Positions 29,972 through 41,197 of a stretch of 64,000 nucleotides of DNA are shown piece after piece. Every line of letters begins with the position of its first letter. Position 1 is the first letter of the stretch. Below the pieces are notes generated by a model. That model worked only from the letters and a program-made list of their open reading frames with translations, did no database searches and was not told where the DNA came from. Source of the DNA: Symbiodinium kawagutii (Eukaryota > Sar > Dinophyceae > Suessiales > Symbiodiniaceae); NCBI GenBank assembly GCA_009767595.1, contig VSDK01008670.1, positions 11,496-75,495 on the forward strand. The letters are read 5' to 3'. Made by a program: the position numbers and the translations under genes.

Positions 29972-30079
29972 GTCACAGGTGGGCACTGCACGGCCTGTCA
30001 AAGTCCCCTGAAGTGCAGCAGCTTCAGCTGCCACTCGCAGAGCTTGGACGTGGACGGCCTGGCAGAGAACGGCTGCGAG
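29972..30079 (+). CDS. Module-gene exon 20 (108 nt)
   Basis: Acceptor gcgcag|G, phase 0. It reads VTGGHCTACQSPLKCSSFSC then HSQSLDVDGLAENGCE. GC donor after GAG (gcagct), phase 0. The second AG seven bases further in (cacag|GT) would drop two residues and break the phase. This is the last exon with an intact NGCE core. Confidence 0.87.
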
Positions 30080-30609
30080 GCAGCTCGCAGTGGGCGGGGA
30101 AGGCAGCCATGGCTGGAAGGCACCAGCCACGGCAGAAATCTGTGGAAAATTGGTGGGTTTTTAGTCGTTTTGAATGGGTTTGAAATGGGTTTGAACCGAT
30201 TTTTTGTTTTGGTTGTCTTCTGGGAATCCTTATTATTTGTGGACTTGCACGGATGGTAGGACAAGTTCAAGCATGGTGATGTGTTGCTGGCGTGGGATCT
30301 CGGATTTTCTTAAACGCAAGCCTAGTACATTTCCGTGCGGGCAACTGGGAGCCGCTTGATTGCGCAGGAAGCATTTCAAATATGTAAACTACTGCATGCC
30401 CACCGTTACTATGTATGTACCATACAGATGTATATGCCGCCAATATGTGTGACGATAGCTACATATATCAAGTTATATACATGATCTACTGTTTAGAAAT
30501 ACAAGTACGAAAAATGTATATCTTTTTGGTGGAACTGGGATGCTGGTGAGCCTGAGTTCCATTCATGATTGTCCCAGCACCTCAAACCCATGGAGGGATG
30601 ACCTGGCAG

Positions 30610-30647
30610 GTGACCTGTGATGCTTGCAGTTTTGCCAACAAGACAAG
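30610..30647 (+). CDS. Module-gene exon 21 (tentative, 38 nt)
   Basis: Acceptor ctggcag|G, phase 0. It reads VTCDACSFANKT plus two bases, with a possible GA donor. It has the E-x2-C spacing and ends at the same module position as introns 11 and 13, but C-P is C-D and the last Cys is Lys, so it may be a diverged or decaying module. Confidence 0.45.
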
Positions 30648-31837
30648 GACCCGGTCAGCCGGGCGGTTCCAGGGTGCTTCGAGTAGAGCTGAAGGTTGTA
30701 ACTTGCTATATCCAGGTTTCAGAGATCTCAAAGATTTCCTGGTTGGATATAGGAAGTTAAAACCTGGATACAGGATACATTCATTTGATTTCAGATCCTG
30801 AATGAGTGTCAGTTGTCGGCATATGAATTTGGTTCTCACATGGTCTACCTGCCAAACTGCTCTCCCAAATGATGGTTCTTGATGATGATGCGCATTGTTT
30901 ACAGCCCCCAAATGAATCTCCCTGGCAAACCTATCCCAACTCCTTGCTTGTAGAGGAGTTTGCTTGGACAAACCTATCCTTGCTTGAATCTACTGGACAA
31001 ACCTATCCCAAAATGAATCTCCTGGACAACTCTTTGACTGCTCTCCTGTCAAACACTTTTTGCTTGTTTCAAATCCTTGCTGTCGTCGGTGCTTCCTCGA
31101 GGCAGCTGCAGTTGCCTCCAATGAATTTGTCGAGGTCAGTGCTTCCATGTTCTCCACCAGCTCTCTGTCATTCCAGTGGCTGATTCATGCGGGGCTCACA
31201 AGTTTTCTTCCTATGGGGAGTATTGTGTGCGAAGCACCAAGCAGTTGTTCAATGTTGTTCATCGTTCATTGGAGAGCTTTTCATTGCTCGAAGTCCATCA
31301 CGGCCATTGTTGGTAAGCCAGCAAGCAGTGTCCAAAATCGGTCAGCTGGTTTTAGTGTAAGCATAATGAACACGCTTAAGAACTCAAGCTCAGCTGGTTA
31401 GATTGGATTAGCAGACTCAGAGCTCAGAATGCTGGTTGCCACGGCTACATCGGGGTTTGTTGGCTGCTCTTGGTGGTGAGCGCTCATGCTGCTCATGTTG
31501 GGATCCATAGCAGCCGAATGTCAGCCGCAGGAATGCGGGTCAGCAGAAGCAAGAAGCTCCCTCCTGTCTCAAAGGAGATACGACGCAGAGGACCTCAAAC
31601 AGCAAACCTGGCGGCACTGCAGGTAGCCACGCAGGTTTCTACTTCGGTGAAACGTTGCCATTGGATTAGCGGATCTTGGCTCCTCAAGTAAGCATAAGTG
31701 CAGACATTGGCTTCTTGATTGTGCGAGAGCACATGGTTGCGATCACTCCCAAATTGAAAAAGTGCCAAGAGCAACAGATTCTCCCGAGAGGCAGTGCCAC
31801 TGGGGCCTTTCCCACCTTCAGATGCGCACGGCCTCAG

Positions 31838-31893
31838 GAGTTGTGCATGCTTTGAGGATGCCAAGAGCTGTCAGTGTCTTGACTGCAATCTGG
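31838..31893 (+). CDS. Module-gene exon 22 (tentative, 56 nt)
   Basis: Acceptor cctcag|G in the phase required by exon 21. It reads SCACFEDAKSCQCLDCNL plus G, a Cys-rich half module three residues longer than normal; GC donor (gcatgg). A possible 22-nt continuation (32488-32509, GDEFDVW) keeps the phase but is too short to trust. Confidence 0.45.
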
Positions 31894-32956
31894 GCATGGT
31901 GCACACAAGTTCATCCGTTAGGATGCCTGACTGCTGGGAGACCTAGCTAACAAACCACCCAGGTTTAATGTTTAACCACCAGGAGCCAATTTAGCTGGCT
32001 CCTGTTAAATGTTTTATGATGTTTTTAATGGATCAAAACAGCTGGATCTGACAGAACCACTGGATCGAATGTTTAACGACTGTCTATTATTGCCTGCTTT
32101 TTTCCAGTTACATTGTAGGTAACCATCCCCCAAGTTCCCCGGTTACCTACCATATATAGATAGCTGGAAACGGTATGGTATAGTAATGCTTGATGCAGCA
32201 GTTGTACCATCCAGCACCTGTTTCACCATAAACAGCTGTGCAGCTGGTGATTTAGAATCAAAGATATTAAGGGGAATTATTAACAGCTGGACCTACCACC
32301 AAACCGAGCTTATGAATATCAATCTCCCCTGAGACATGCTCCTTGGCTCGCCAGCAGAAGGGGGCGACACGACCCAATCATCAGCCATTGCTATCGGTTC
32401 AACACCGCTGACCCAGATCTGGATCAACCGATGAGCGACTACATTTGAGGGTTCGAAAGCTGTGATTTGCACCCTCCTTCGTTGGAGGCGATGAATTTGA
32501 TGTTTGGAGGCGTCTTTGCCAACGTCGCATCTCATGTTGTGCGTCACGTTATCGCTCATAGCCCATAACATAAGTGTCCGTTGGTCAACGATTGCCAATG
32601 GTTCATGGTGATCGTGTTGAACTTCATAGCGGCTCTAAGGATTGCCTCTTCCCAAAAAATATGATGAATTGGTCTGTGGTTTTAAACATGTTGTATTTCC
32701 CCCGGTAGTCATTAACAAATGGTTGGTTGACTTCCGCATATTTTTCATGACGGGTTGGCTGTTTCCCAACCAGCCAATGATCAATATCAACCATTATTAA
32801 CCATTATAACCCACTAGTTAACCATAGTATCAACCATTAGAATTATAACCATATAAAAAGATATGAAACCATTATGAACCACTAGTTATAATTATAACCA
32901 TTATATAATGGTTACATAATTTCAACCTATATAAGATTATAGAATGGGCTAGCGCC
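31894..32956. other. Gene-poor interval with one family B element
   Basis: AT-rich sequence without a trusted exon. A family B TIR copy lies at about 32671-32775 (ggtctgtggttttaaacatg ... gtttcccaaccagcc), followed by ATTATAACCATTA low-complexity sequence up to 32,940. Confidence 0.5.
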
Positions 32957-34395
32957 CGGGTGCCGCCGACCCCCCATCATGCCGTGGCCAACACAGCTGT
33001 CGCGGGGGGTTTGGAGGCGGCCAAACGCAAGGATTGGAAGCCCTTGGAAGGCAACGGACAGAGCTACGTCCCCCCATCATTATTGAGCTCAAGCGGTTGC
33101 TGCGGGCCACCGGGCATAGTTGCAAGCCAGCCTGGCCGTGGCCAACACAGCTGCTGCGGAGGGTTTGGAGGCGGCCAAACGCAAGGATTGGAAGCCCTTA
33201 AACTACTACATTTCGCTTGGCCTTGGCTTTGACCCTGGCCAAGGCAGCTGCAAGGATTGGAAGCCCGTAAGTCATACTTTGACGCTTGGCTTTGGTGCTG
33301 GCCGTGGCCAACACAGCTGCAGCGGAGGGTTTGGAGGCGGCCAAACGCAAGGATTGGAAGCCCTCTTGNNNNNNNNNNNNNNNNNNNNNNNNNNNNNNNN
33401 NNNNNNNNNNNNNNNNNNNNNNNNNNNNNNNNNNNNNNNNNNNNNNNNNNNNNNNNNNNNNNNNNNNNNNNNNNNNNNNNNNNNNNNNNNNNNNNNNNNN
33501 NNNNNNNNNNNNNNNNNNNNNNNNNNNNNNNNNNNNNNNNNNNNNNNNNNNNNNNNNNNNNNNNNNNNCTTTATAAAATAAAAAAAGGGGGGGAGCCGTA
33601 GCCTTAAGATGGAAGGCAACGGACAGAGCTACGTCCCCCAATCATTATTGAGCTCAAGCGGTTGCTGCGGGCCGCCGGGCATAGTTGCAAGCCAGCCTGG
33701 CCGTGGCCAACGCAGCTGCCGCGGAGGGTTTGGAGGCGGCCAAACGCAAGGATTGGAAGCCCTTGGAAGGCAACGGACAGAGTTACGTCCCCCCATCATG
33801 CCGTGGCCAACACAGCTGTCGCGGGGGGTTTGGAGGTTATTGAGCTCAAGCGGTTGCTGCGGGCCACCGGGCATAGTTGCAAGCCAGCCTGGCCGTGGCC
33901 AACACAGCTGCTGCGGAGGGTTTGGAGGCGGCCAAACGCAAGGATTGGAAGCCCTTAAACTACATCTACATTTCGACGCTTCAAAGTGGCCTTGGCTTTG
34001 ACCGTGGCCAAGGCAACTGCAAGGATTGGAAGCCCGTAAGTCATACTTTGACGCTTGGCTTTGGCACTGGCCGTGGCCAACACAGCTGCCGCGGAGGGTG
34101 CTGCAAGGATTGGAAGCCCGTAACTCATACTTTGCGCTTGGCTTTGGCGCTGGCCGTGGCCAACACAGCTGCCGCGGAGGGTTTGGAGGCGGCCAAACGC
34201 AAGGATTGGAAGCCCTCTTGAATTTTGAAAAAAATGGCCAGCCGTAGCCTTAAGCCAGCACAGTAGGCCTCAAGATTTTTCTACCTGCATGGAAGGCAAC
34301 GGGCAGAGCTACGTCCCCCCATCATTATTGAGCTCAAGCGGTTGCTGCGGGCCACCGGGCATAGTTGCAAGCCGGCCAGAAACACAAATGATGAA
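32957..34395 (+). repeat. GC-rich complex tandem repeat (interrupted by an assembly gap)
   Basis: At least seven copies or part copies of a unit starting ccgtggccaacacagctgyc and containing ggtttggaggcggccaaacg and caaggattggaagccc, mixed with a second unit (aggcaacggacagagctacg ... ccaccgggcatagttgcaag). Several frames are open across it (e.g. VANTAAAEGLEAAKRKDWKP). It may derive from coding sequence, but no single frame is conserved through all copies, so I annotate it as a satellite-like repeat. Confidence 0.8.
33369..33568. other. Assembly gap (200 N)
   Basis: Exactly 200 N inside the tandem repeat, evidently a placeholder where the repeat could not be resolved. The real copy number is unknown and frames reading through it are artefacts. 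Confidence 0.99.
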
Positions 34396-34796
34396 TTGGA
34401 GGCTAGGGCAAGGCACTGTAAGGTTCCACGCCTCCGGCGGTCCCAGGCGCCGCCCCTGCCTTGGCGTAGGCAGGTGTCGGCGGATAACCATTATGAACCA
34501 AAACAGTTCACCATAGGGGGTGGCTGTTCGCACCAACCCGTGAATCTGTCTCCCAGCCTTGGAATCTGACCAAACTCAGGCAGGGGAAGAGCACCTCTGA
34601 GTCATCGGCCTCTTGGCGGTTGGTGGGGGCCATGCTGGGCCATGGCACCGACGTTGCTGAAAACGGGTAGCCGTTTCAACCACTCGGTACTATGGCAGGG
34701 GGGGGGGGGGGCCGGGGCATCCAAGGCTCGTTCACCTGCTACGAACAGCAACTGGTGGCAAAACGTGGGAACAGCTGGGGTAGACAGGGAGTCCAT

Positions 34797-34882
34797 ATGG
34801 GTGTTTCTCAGGATTGCGGTAGCCCGAGATCATCGAATAAATCAACCATTTTTTGGGTTCCCTATTTTGAGAAACCCCTATG
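34797..34882. repeat. TIR element, family C (short copy)
   Basis: atgggtgtttctcaggattg ... cctattttgagaaacccc; about 86 bp. A G-homopolymer run of about 14 lies nearby at 34,697. Confidence 0.6.
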
Positions 34883-35328
34883 TAGTTGCTGATAGTTGAT
34901 ATCCAAGTTCATCTCCGCGGGATATCACAGGGTCACAAGAATCTACTATGTTGGTTGATTCGTGCACTTTTCAACCAAATATATAATCAATATAGCGATA
35001 CCAGTATGAACTACAAGGCTGGTGGTTTGTTGTGCTTGGTACTTGTACCTGATCTAGAATGGTATGTATCATATACTGATAAACCAGTGATTGAACATTA
35101 TCGGTTTGTTGGTTGATACAAACACTAATCAGAGAAGTATTATACTAACAAGAGTTGATAGCTATAGTGGTTGATACCGTCAAGATGTTAAACAAATAGC
35201 GTAATGGTTGATCATCAATCAATATATGAACCAGTTGTTTCCCAGGAAAAAAGCACACCACCATAAACAAGGGTAATTATTCTATTTTCCTGGTAATTTT
35301 CTTGCAGACCAATTGTTGAAAATAGTTC

Positions 35329-35435
35329 AGCTGGTGGCTTTAAACATGTTTTCTTTCCCTAATATTTGGATACATTTGGGATCGTTGCTTGGTTTACTCA
35401 TATTTTTCATAGGGGTGGTTCAAACGCCGACCAGT
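35329..35435. repeat. TIR element, family B
   Basis: agctggtggctttaaacatg ... ggtggttcaaacgccgaccag, about 107 bp. Confidence 0.6.
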
Positions 35436-35811
35436 CATGCTCATTATCAAACAGTATAACCATATATTACCATTATTTACGATTAAGCCACTATTATTTA
35501 TTAACTGCAAGTTATCCACTCATTAGCCACTAATGACTGGATAACTCAATCATTAACCACTACTTAACGATTCTTAAACTACTAATACTTGGGTCGAAAC
35601 CACCAACCAATAGTGGTCAATATCAACCATAACCATATATAATCGTTATCAAACCACCAATACCATCATTATAACCATATGTAACCATTATAACTATAGC
35701 CATGAATAGCCCATCATTATCAACAAGCAATTACTAAACCACTAATATTTGGGTTGAAACCCCCAACCAGTAGTGGTCAATACCTCTCGTTGTTGGACAA
35801 ATCCCTGTGAG

Positions 35812-35831
35812 GCTCATGGCTGCGAGTGGCA
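35812..35831 (+). CDS. Possible 20-nt exon (AHGCEW)
   Basis: Acceptor ctgtgag|G, GC donor (gcttgg), phase 0 to 2, compatible with the exon at 36158. It encodes AHGCEW plus two bases. The G-C-E recalls the Cys module, but D-x-D-G and C-P are absent, so membership of either gene is unclear. Confidence 0.3.
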
Positions 35832-36157
35832 GCTTGGCGTCCGTAACATGGGGAGGTGGTGGATAGGAGATCACCTTCGGGGTACCCATGTAGCCCCGAA
35901 AGAAGGGGGAGCCAGGCCAGGAGCTACAAGGAGTGCCCGTTCACCAAATGGTAGCTATGTCAAGCTGCTGAATGTTCTGGGAAGCTGCCGAACCAGCTTG
36001 GTACCCTGGTACCTCTTGTGAGCATCCTTTGCCCAAGCTGGTCTTTGTTGGGATTTTCACCTACCCTCTTTTTTGGATGGCCGGTTATGACCCATACCCG
36101 CATGTATGTGCATTTATATATTTATACAAAATCTCAACAATCATCAGAGATTTTCAG

Positions 36158-36208
36158 GCTCAAGGCAATTCACGACAATCTCGCACGGCCGTCGCACGGC
36201 CCTGATTT
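36158..36208 (+). CDS. Exon of an unrecognised gene ending at 38.1 kb (51 nt)
   Basis: Acceptor ttttcag|G, possible GA donor, phase 2 to 2. It encodes LKAIHDNLARPSHGPD with split codons at both ends. It is GC-rich relative to its surroundings and in phase with the next exon. Function unknown. Confidence 0.4.
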
Positions 36209-36712
36209 GAGACACAGATTCTTGTGATCCACAAGGGCTTACCAGGGAAGCCATGAGAATCTGTTGGGAAACGCGGTAGTGGTGAACTCCTGGTAAATGT
36301 CAGAAACAGGAGATTTGTATATAAGACTATATACAAGATGTTGTCAACTCTTCAAATGATTCTTATATTGCCAATGTATGATAATTATTGATATTTGACT
36401 GTGTAAGAATGTTGGCAAATCTTCAAACTCCTACATGATTTCAAGCAACACTCCCTGCACACAGGGTCTTTTTGGAGCCTTGATCTCCAAAGTTGGGGAT
36501 TGCAGAGTAGATAAGTGCCAAGAAGTGAACAGGGCCGGCACGTACCCAAACTTGGCTGAGCCTTGAAATCCATTGTGCTATCCTTTGAAAGGGCGAGCAG
36601 GGACAGGAACCGCCAGGCAGTGTTTGAACCAGAAGTATCAGCTCTCAGACTCAGAACTGAGGAAATTCCGAAGATTCTTTGTCATTAGCCGAAACTGCAG
36701 GTTGGCTACATA

Positions 36713-36811
36713 TACTGGTTGGTGGTTTTAAACACTTTTGTTCTCCCTAGTATAAACAAATGGTTGGTTGACTCATATTTTGTTCAAAGGGGTTGAAACA
36801 ACAAACCAGTA
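36713..36811. repeat. TIR element, family B
   Basis: tactggttggtggttttaaa ... ggttgaaacaacaaaccagta; about 99 bp and nearly palindromic at its ends. Confidence 0.75.
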
Positions 36812-37343
36812 CAGGAAACCAGGTTTGCTCGACTGAGTAGGTAGTTTTGGAAGCTTGCATGTAAAGAATCAAAGTTTTAACAATCAGCATCACTAATTAT
36901 ATAAAGCTAAGATTACCACGTTGATTAGCAAAATTCTATTATGATTGAAGTTTCTTTGGAATGTGGAGCGGTAGATCATTTGTCAATAGCGCTACTGGAA
37001 TGGTCATTTTTTCAGGGACAAAATCTATTGTATGACTGTATGACTCATTCAGCAGGTGAGGCTGCGTTCTCTATTCTCCCCCTCATTTTGCCCAAGTGAA
37101 ATGTTGATGTCATAAGAGAGATAGCTATATGATTATTTTGTAAGGGTGAAGATGACGGGAGAACAGTTGCCGATTCGCGCCACTGAGCTATATTAGTTCA
37201 ATTTTAACAGCTGCTAGCGATGTTTCTATTGCAATTCTTGGGGTATCGGGAGATCAGTCACATGGCACTTTGACTTATGCCACTCAGACTTTTACTAAAA
37301 TCGGCTCCCTCCAATGTTGGCTTCCCTCCTTTGTTTCCACCAG

Positions 37344-37409
37344 GGACAGCCTCCGCAGCTATGCTACACCGGCCAAGGATTGTGGACAAGTGCTTGGACG
37401 GAGCCAAAT
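37344..37409 (+). CDS. Exon of an unrecognised gene (66 nt)
   Basis: Acceptor tccaccag|G, GT donor (gtaaat), phase 2 to 2. It encodes DSLRSYATPAKDCGQVLGRS then Q and a split Met. The other two frames are also open here; this one was chosen because it joins both neighbours in phase. No domain recognised. Confidence 0.45.
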
Positions 37410-37973
37410 GTAAATAGTTTGGGTGATCGGCTCCCCTGGAGAAATTGCGTGCCAAAAAAAAGTGTTGGCAGCTGCTGTCAGTAAGGTGCTGGCCGCGCAG
37501 GATACCAAGGCTGCAACCTAAACATGGCATGGTACAATCTGTGACAGCTTAGTTCAAGGTAGCTGTTTCTGCAGGCTGATTGGTGTGGCAGATGCTACAA
37601 GAAGATGCTGAAATATAATTCATAGAAAAATCACCTCAGAATGATGGACCGGGCTTTGATGTGGCTCTGATTGATGGGCATTCAGAGCTATACCTGTGAT
37701 TCTAATAGATGCGCTGCTCACGTAGAAATGTCATTTATACTAAATGTGGATGCACTTATTTGTCTATCTATGTTCTTTTGGTGTTATAATCGCAATAGAT
37801 CCACGAGTATCCACAAGTTATCTAAATCGAACCTTGATTTGCTTGAATCTTTGTCTCATGCTGCTCTAACCAATCTATGCAAATCGTCTAAGCTATTGAT
37901 ATATACAGCAATCATGTCATTGCAAGGAATAAAGCCTGCCAAGGCTTGTCAAGCACGACTGCTGCTGGCTAAG

Positions 37974-38109
37974 GAAATTTGCGCGAGGGGACTTCGTAGA
38001 CATCTTGATGGGGGTGGAAGACGCTCCCAAGGCGAGTACAAATGAGCAGCGTTTGGCATGGAGCTTGGTCAATACTATAAATCCAAGGCATCCACAACTT
38101 TACGCTTAA
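37974..38109 (+). CDS. Terminal exon of an unrecognised gene
   Basis: Acceptor ggctaag|G, then KFARGDFVDILMGVEDAPKA and STNEQRLAWSLVNTINPRHP to the TAA at 38107-38109. Amino-acid composition and codon use look genuinely coding in contrast to the flanks. Together with 36158-36208 and 37344-37409 it gives the last 80-odd codons of a protein I do not recognise; the 5' part is not located. Confidence 0.6.
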
Positions 38110-39303
38110 GGTGGTGACAAACATTTTTCATAATTTTGGTTGCTTGAGACTGGTGCCGGATTCAAATGGTAATCTGGTTGGTGGTTTTGAATATTTTTCA
38201 TTTTTCCTAGTAACTATGAGCAAACGGTTGGTTGACTCAGATTTTTCATAGAGGACAGCAAGTATCCGCTTCCCAGGCCCCTCAAGAGGCCGAGTTCCGA
38301 GCTGTTAGATGAGCGACATACAAAAAGTTGGTTGTGGATTGTAGCTGACAGTTTGCTTAGGTGGACCAAAACCACTTTTTGAGGTTTTACAACGATAGAA
38401 TTGTACCTACTGTTAAAACAGGTGGTGAGAAACCTGAATACGCCACCAAAACCTACTTACTTTTAGAAAAGATGATGGTTCTAAAGGCTTTAAGACTACC
38501 GGACTGTCCAGATGTAGCCACCAAAGGCAACGACATTGATCATTTGAAGCATCGAAGAACAAAAAAGCAGGATAGTAGGAAAACATGCAAGCGGTGAAGA
38601 TCATCAACATTCCCCCAGCTGGTGTTGCGAGTCCCATGTTGACATTGTGACGTTGTTGCCAGCTGATTGAGTTGTCAATGATCCAATTAAGGGTTTGCAC
38701 CACTAATCACTACCATTAATGAACCATCATCAACCATGGAACTGGGAGAACAGTTGCGCGGTTTATGTCTCTTGTTCGATTTTAGCCGTTGGTTGAATGG
38801 GAGACCAACAATTTCTGACTCATATCCACAAAGATTTCATCCCCCACTGTAGAATATGGGGGTGAAAAGGATGTGTTTCACATGTTTTCGCTCAAGAATT
38901 TGCAATGGTTGATGGTGTTTTTCTCGTTTCTCCAATCTTTTTCCACATTTTTTTTACTTTAGAAACTATCAAAAACCGTGTAAAACATTGTAAAAGACCA
39001 TAAAACACTATAAAACATCATAAGACACTATAGTAACCATTATTAAACTAGGGGTCTCCGGTGATCATCGGCCAGGTTCACCCGACCCCTTGGCAGGTGA
39101 ACCCCAGAGGATTGCCCTACCATCCGCTGGAAACCGTCCTGGCGGGTCTGCAGGAGCCTGGGTCAAGGGTGGGTCAAAGCATGGTGTACTGTGATGATTG
39201 TTATTGCTGAAGAGTTGGTTCATAGTTGGTTAATAGGTGGTAAACACTCAAGAAACAAACAAATTGCATTGGAAAAAATCATCAAAACAAATAAACGTAA
39301 TAT

Positions 39304-39418
39304 ACAAGGTGGGCCCCCGACCACTGAACTAAGTTGGTTTATAACTAATCTAACTAGGGTTAACTACCAGTTATAGGGGTTTATAACCCTACGCATAACT
39401 GCTAGGGGCCCTCCTTGT
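39304..39418. repeat. TIR element, family D
   Basis: ACAAGGTGGGCCCCCG ... AGGGGCCCTCCTTGT; about 115 bp, roughly half the 219-bp copy at 21.6 kb, with the same GTTAACTACCAGTTATA interior. Confidence 0.75.
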
Positions 39419-40809
39419 CTTGCAGTTGGTTAATAGTTGGCTAATAGTGGTTGGTGGTTGATATTTGAATGATTTGTAGTGGTTGATAAACAATTCAATG
39501 ATTTATAGTGGTAAATATGATAATGGTTAATAGTTGGTAAATAGTGGTTAATGGGCTGGTCATGGTTGATGATTGTTTATAGTAATGGCTGATGATGGTT
39601 AATGATGATGGTTGATATGGTAATGATTTACAGTGGGTGGTTAATGATGATGTATAGTGCCTGGTGGTTTAATGATAATGGTTGATGTTTGGTTCGTAGA
39701 TGTTGGTAATACTTAATGGTGGTTGATAATAGTTCATGCTAGTCTATTGGTAATGTTACTGTTGGTTGGTATCACAATACAATGGTTTATAGGGGTTGAG
39801 TAATGATGGTTAATGATGGCAATATATGATTCAACATGGTTGATTAACCATGGAAATGGTTAATCGTGGTTTACAGTGGTTGATAATGGTTCATATGGTA
39901 ATGATTGGTAATTTTAACTATAGAAATGGTGAAAAATGGTTAATGACGGTTGATAATAGTCATTAGTGGTTAATACTAGGGGATAATCACCAACAAACGT
40001 ATGGTTGAACAACTGCTGGTTGGTGGGTTGATTGACATTTCTTTGATTTTGCCTACTATCAAGAAATGGTTCATCAAATCAGACCTGGGGGGATCCAGAA
40101 AAGAGATAGAGATCCATCCAGGCATAGACAAGAGTAGTAGATTTTGATCAGTCGCCGTCGCAAAAACAATTATGTGAGAAGCAACACAACGACAATTCTA
40201 CATCACTGGGGATTGGTTGGGAGAATCTACGTCAGAAACCCTTACTATTGCCACCAATTGTGTAGAGTTTGTCTACATTTTTCCAGGAAACATATTGCAA
40301 CTCCAAGCATTCAGAAGGCCAGCTAATCATGGTTAGTCATAGGGGAGATCAGCAACAATAGTGGTTGAACAACCACCGGTTAGTGGTTTGATTGACATTT
40401 GGATTTTCCCTAGTTTATCACCATTATCAACCATTAACCATCGATTCAAACATCAGTTAACCATCAGTTCGAATCATTAATGCTGATAAGACTCCATTAG
40501 TTCTCAACCATGTTAACTCATTAAGCATCAATTAACCAATCAATTAACCATTTTCCATAGTAATGTCGGTTGATGGACATTGATCAATCATCAGTTCATA
40601 ATTCACCAAACATCACTTAACCATCACTTAACCATCAATTCACCGATCATTCGCAGATCGTTCTCTCAGCATCCGTTCTCGTTTTCCGTAACTCTCCAGG
40701 AGTTGCACAGCAAGTCTGGTCCGGAAGCCCGGGATTTTTTTTTCGCGGCGGAGCGGATGTCGTGTAGCACCCGGCTCGAATGAATTGATGGACATGTTTG
40801 CTGTGGTAA

Positions 40810-41014
40810 ATGGCTATGGGTCAATATTAACCAACCAATAGTGGGGGAAATCATGGTTAATATTGGTTAGTAATAGGGGAGAATAACCAACAATAGGGTT
40901 AAACAGCTACCTGGCTGGTGGTTTTAAACCTTTTTCATTTTCCCTGGTACTGTAATCATTAACAAATGGTTAGTTGACTATTTTTTTTCATAAGGGTCGA
41001 AACCACCGACCAGT
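40810..41014. repeat. Truncated family A element followed by a family B element
   Basis: tggctatgggtcaatattaa (40,810) loses its right end near 40,905, where a family B copy begins (ctggctggtggttttaaacc ... cgaaaccaccgaccagt, 40911-41014), suggesting insertion of B into A. Confidence 0.65.
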
Positions 41015-41078
41015 GCTGTGGTTAGTAAAGAATGACCAGGAGTAACGATCATGAATAATCCCAACCGGACTACTGTAA

Positions 41079-41197
41079 TATAGCTATGGGTCAATATTAA
41101 CCAACCAATAGTGGTGGATAATAACCAACAAGCTATAGGGAAAACAAGAGTTAATGATGGGGAAGCAGGGGTGCAGGGTCTTGACCCACAGCCATAT
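41079..41197. repeat. TIR element, family A
   Basis: atagctatgggtcaatatta ... cttgacccacagccatat; about 119 bp with both ends intact. Confidence 0.75.

Larger units (their letters stand above)
69..31893 (+). other. Micro-exon gene for a Cys-rich repeat-module protein (partial, at least 20-22 exons)
   Basis: Twenty short exons (listed separately) join without a single phase conflict into one frame of about 465 codons. The product is a tandem array of a module of about 44 residues with six cysteines: C-x2-C-x5-C-x4-C-x3/4-[FY]-[DE]-x-D-G-x3-[NT]-G-C-E-x2-C-P-x2-P-x-[AG]. Twelve G-C-E cores are present. Similar D-x-D-G...NGCE modules are known from repetitive dinoflagellate proteins and large myxobacterial surface proteins. 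A secreted or surface protein held by disulfides is an inference, since no signal peptide lies in the window. All 20 acceptors read AG|G; donors are 12 GC, 6 GT and 2 GA. Exon 1 starts mid-module, so the gene begins upstream; two weaker exons carry it to about 31.9 kb and the 3' end is unresolved. The ninth intron contains a retrotransposon. Confidence 0.85.

Noticed and set aside
30650-33000. Further module exons (e.g. 31140-31190, 31620-31660, 32370-32440, 32488-32509)
   Set aside because: Fragments such as PCSPPALCH, GFYFGETLP, FNTADPDLDQ and GDEFDVW resemble the module, but they lack either AG|G acceptors, compatible phase or enough length.
33120-33641. Frames running through the N gap
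   Set aside because: They exist only because N carries no stop; real sequence is missing.
32957-34395. CRISPR array
   Set aside because: Repeat units are long, irregular and partly contiguous without unique spacers; the genome is eukaryotic.
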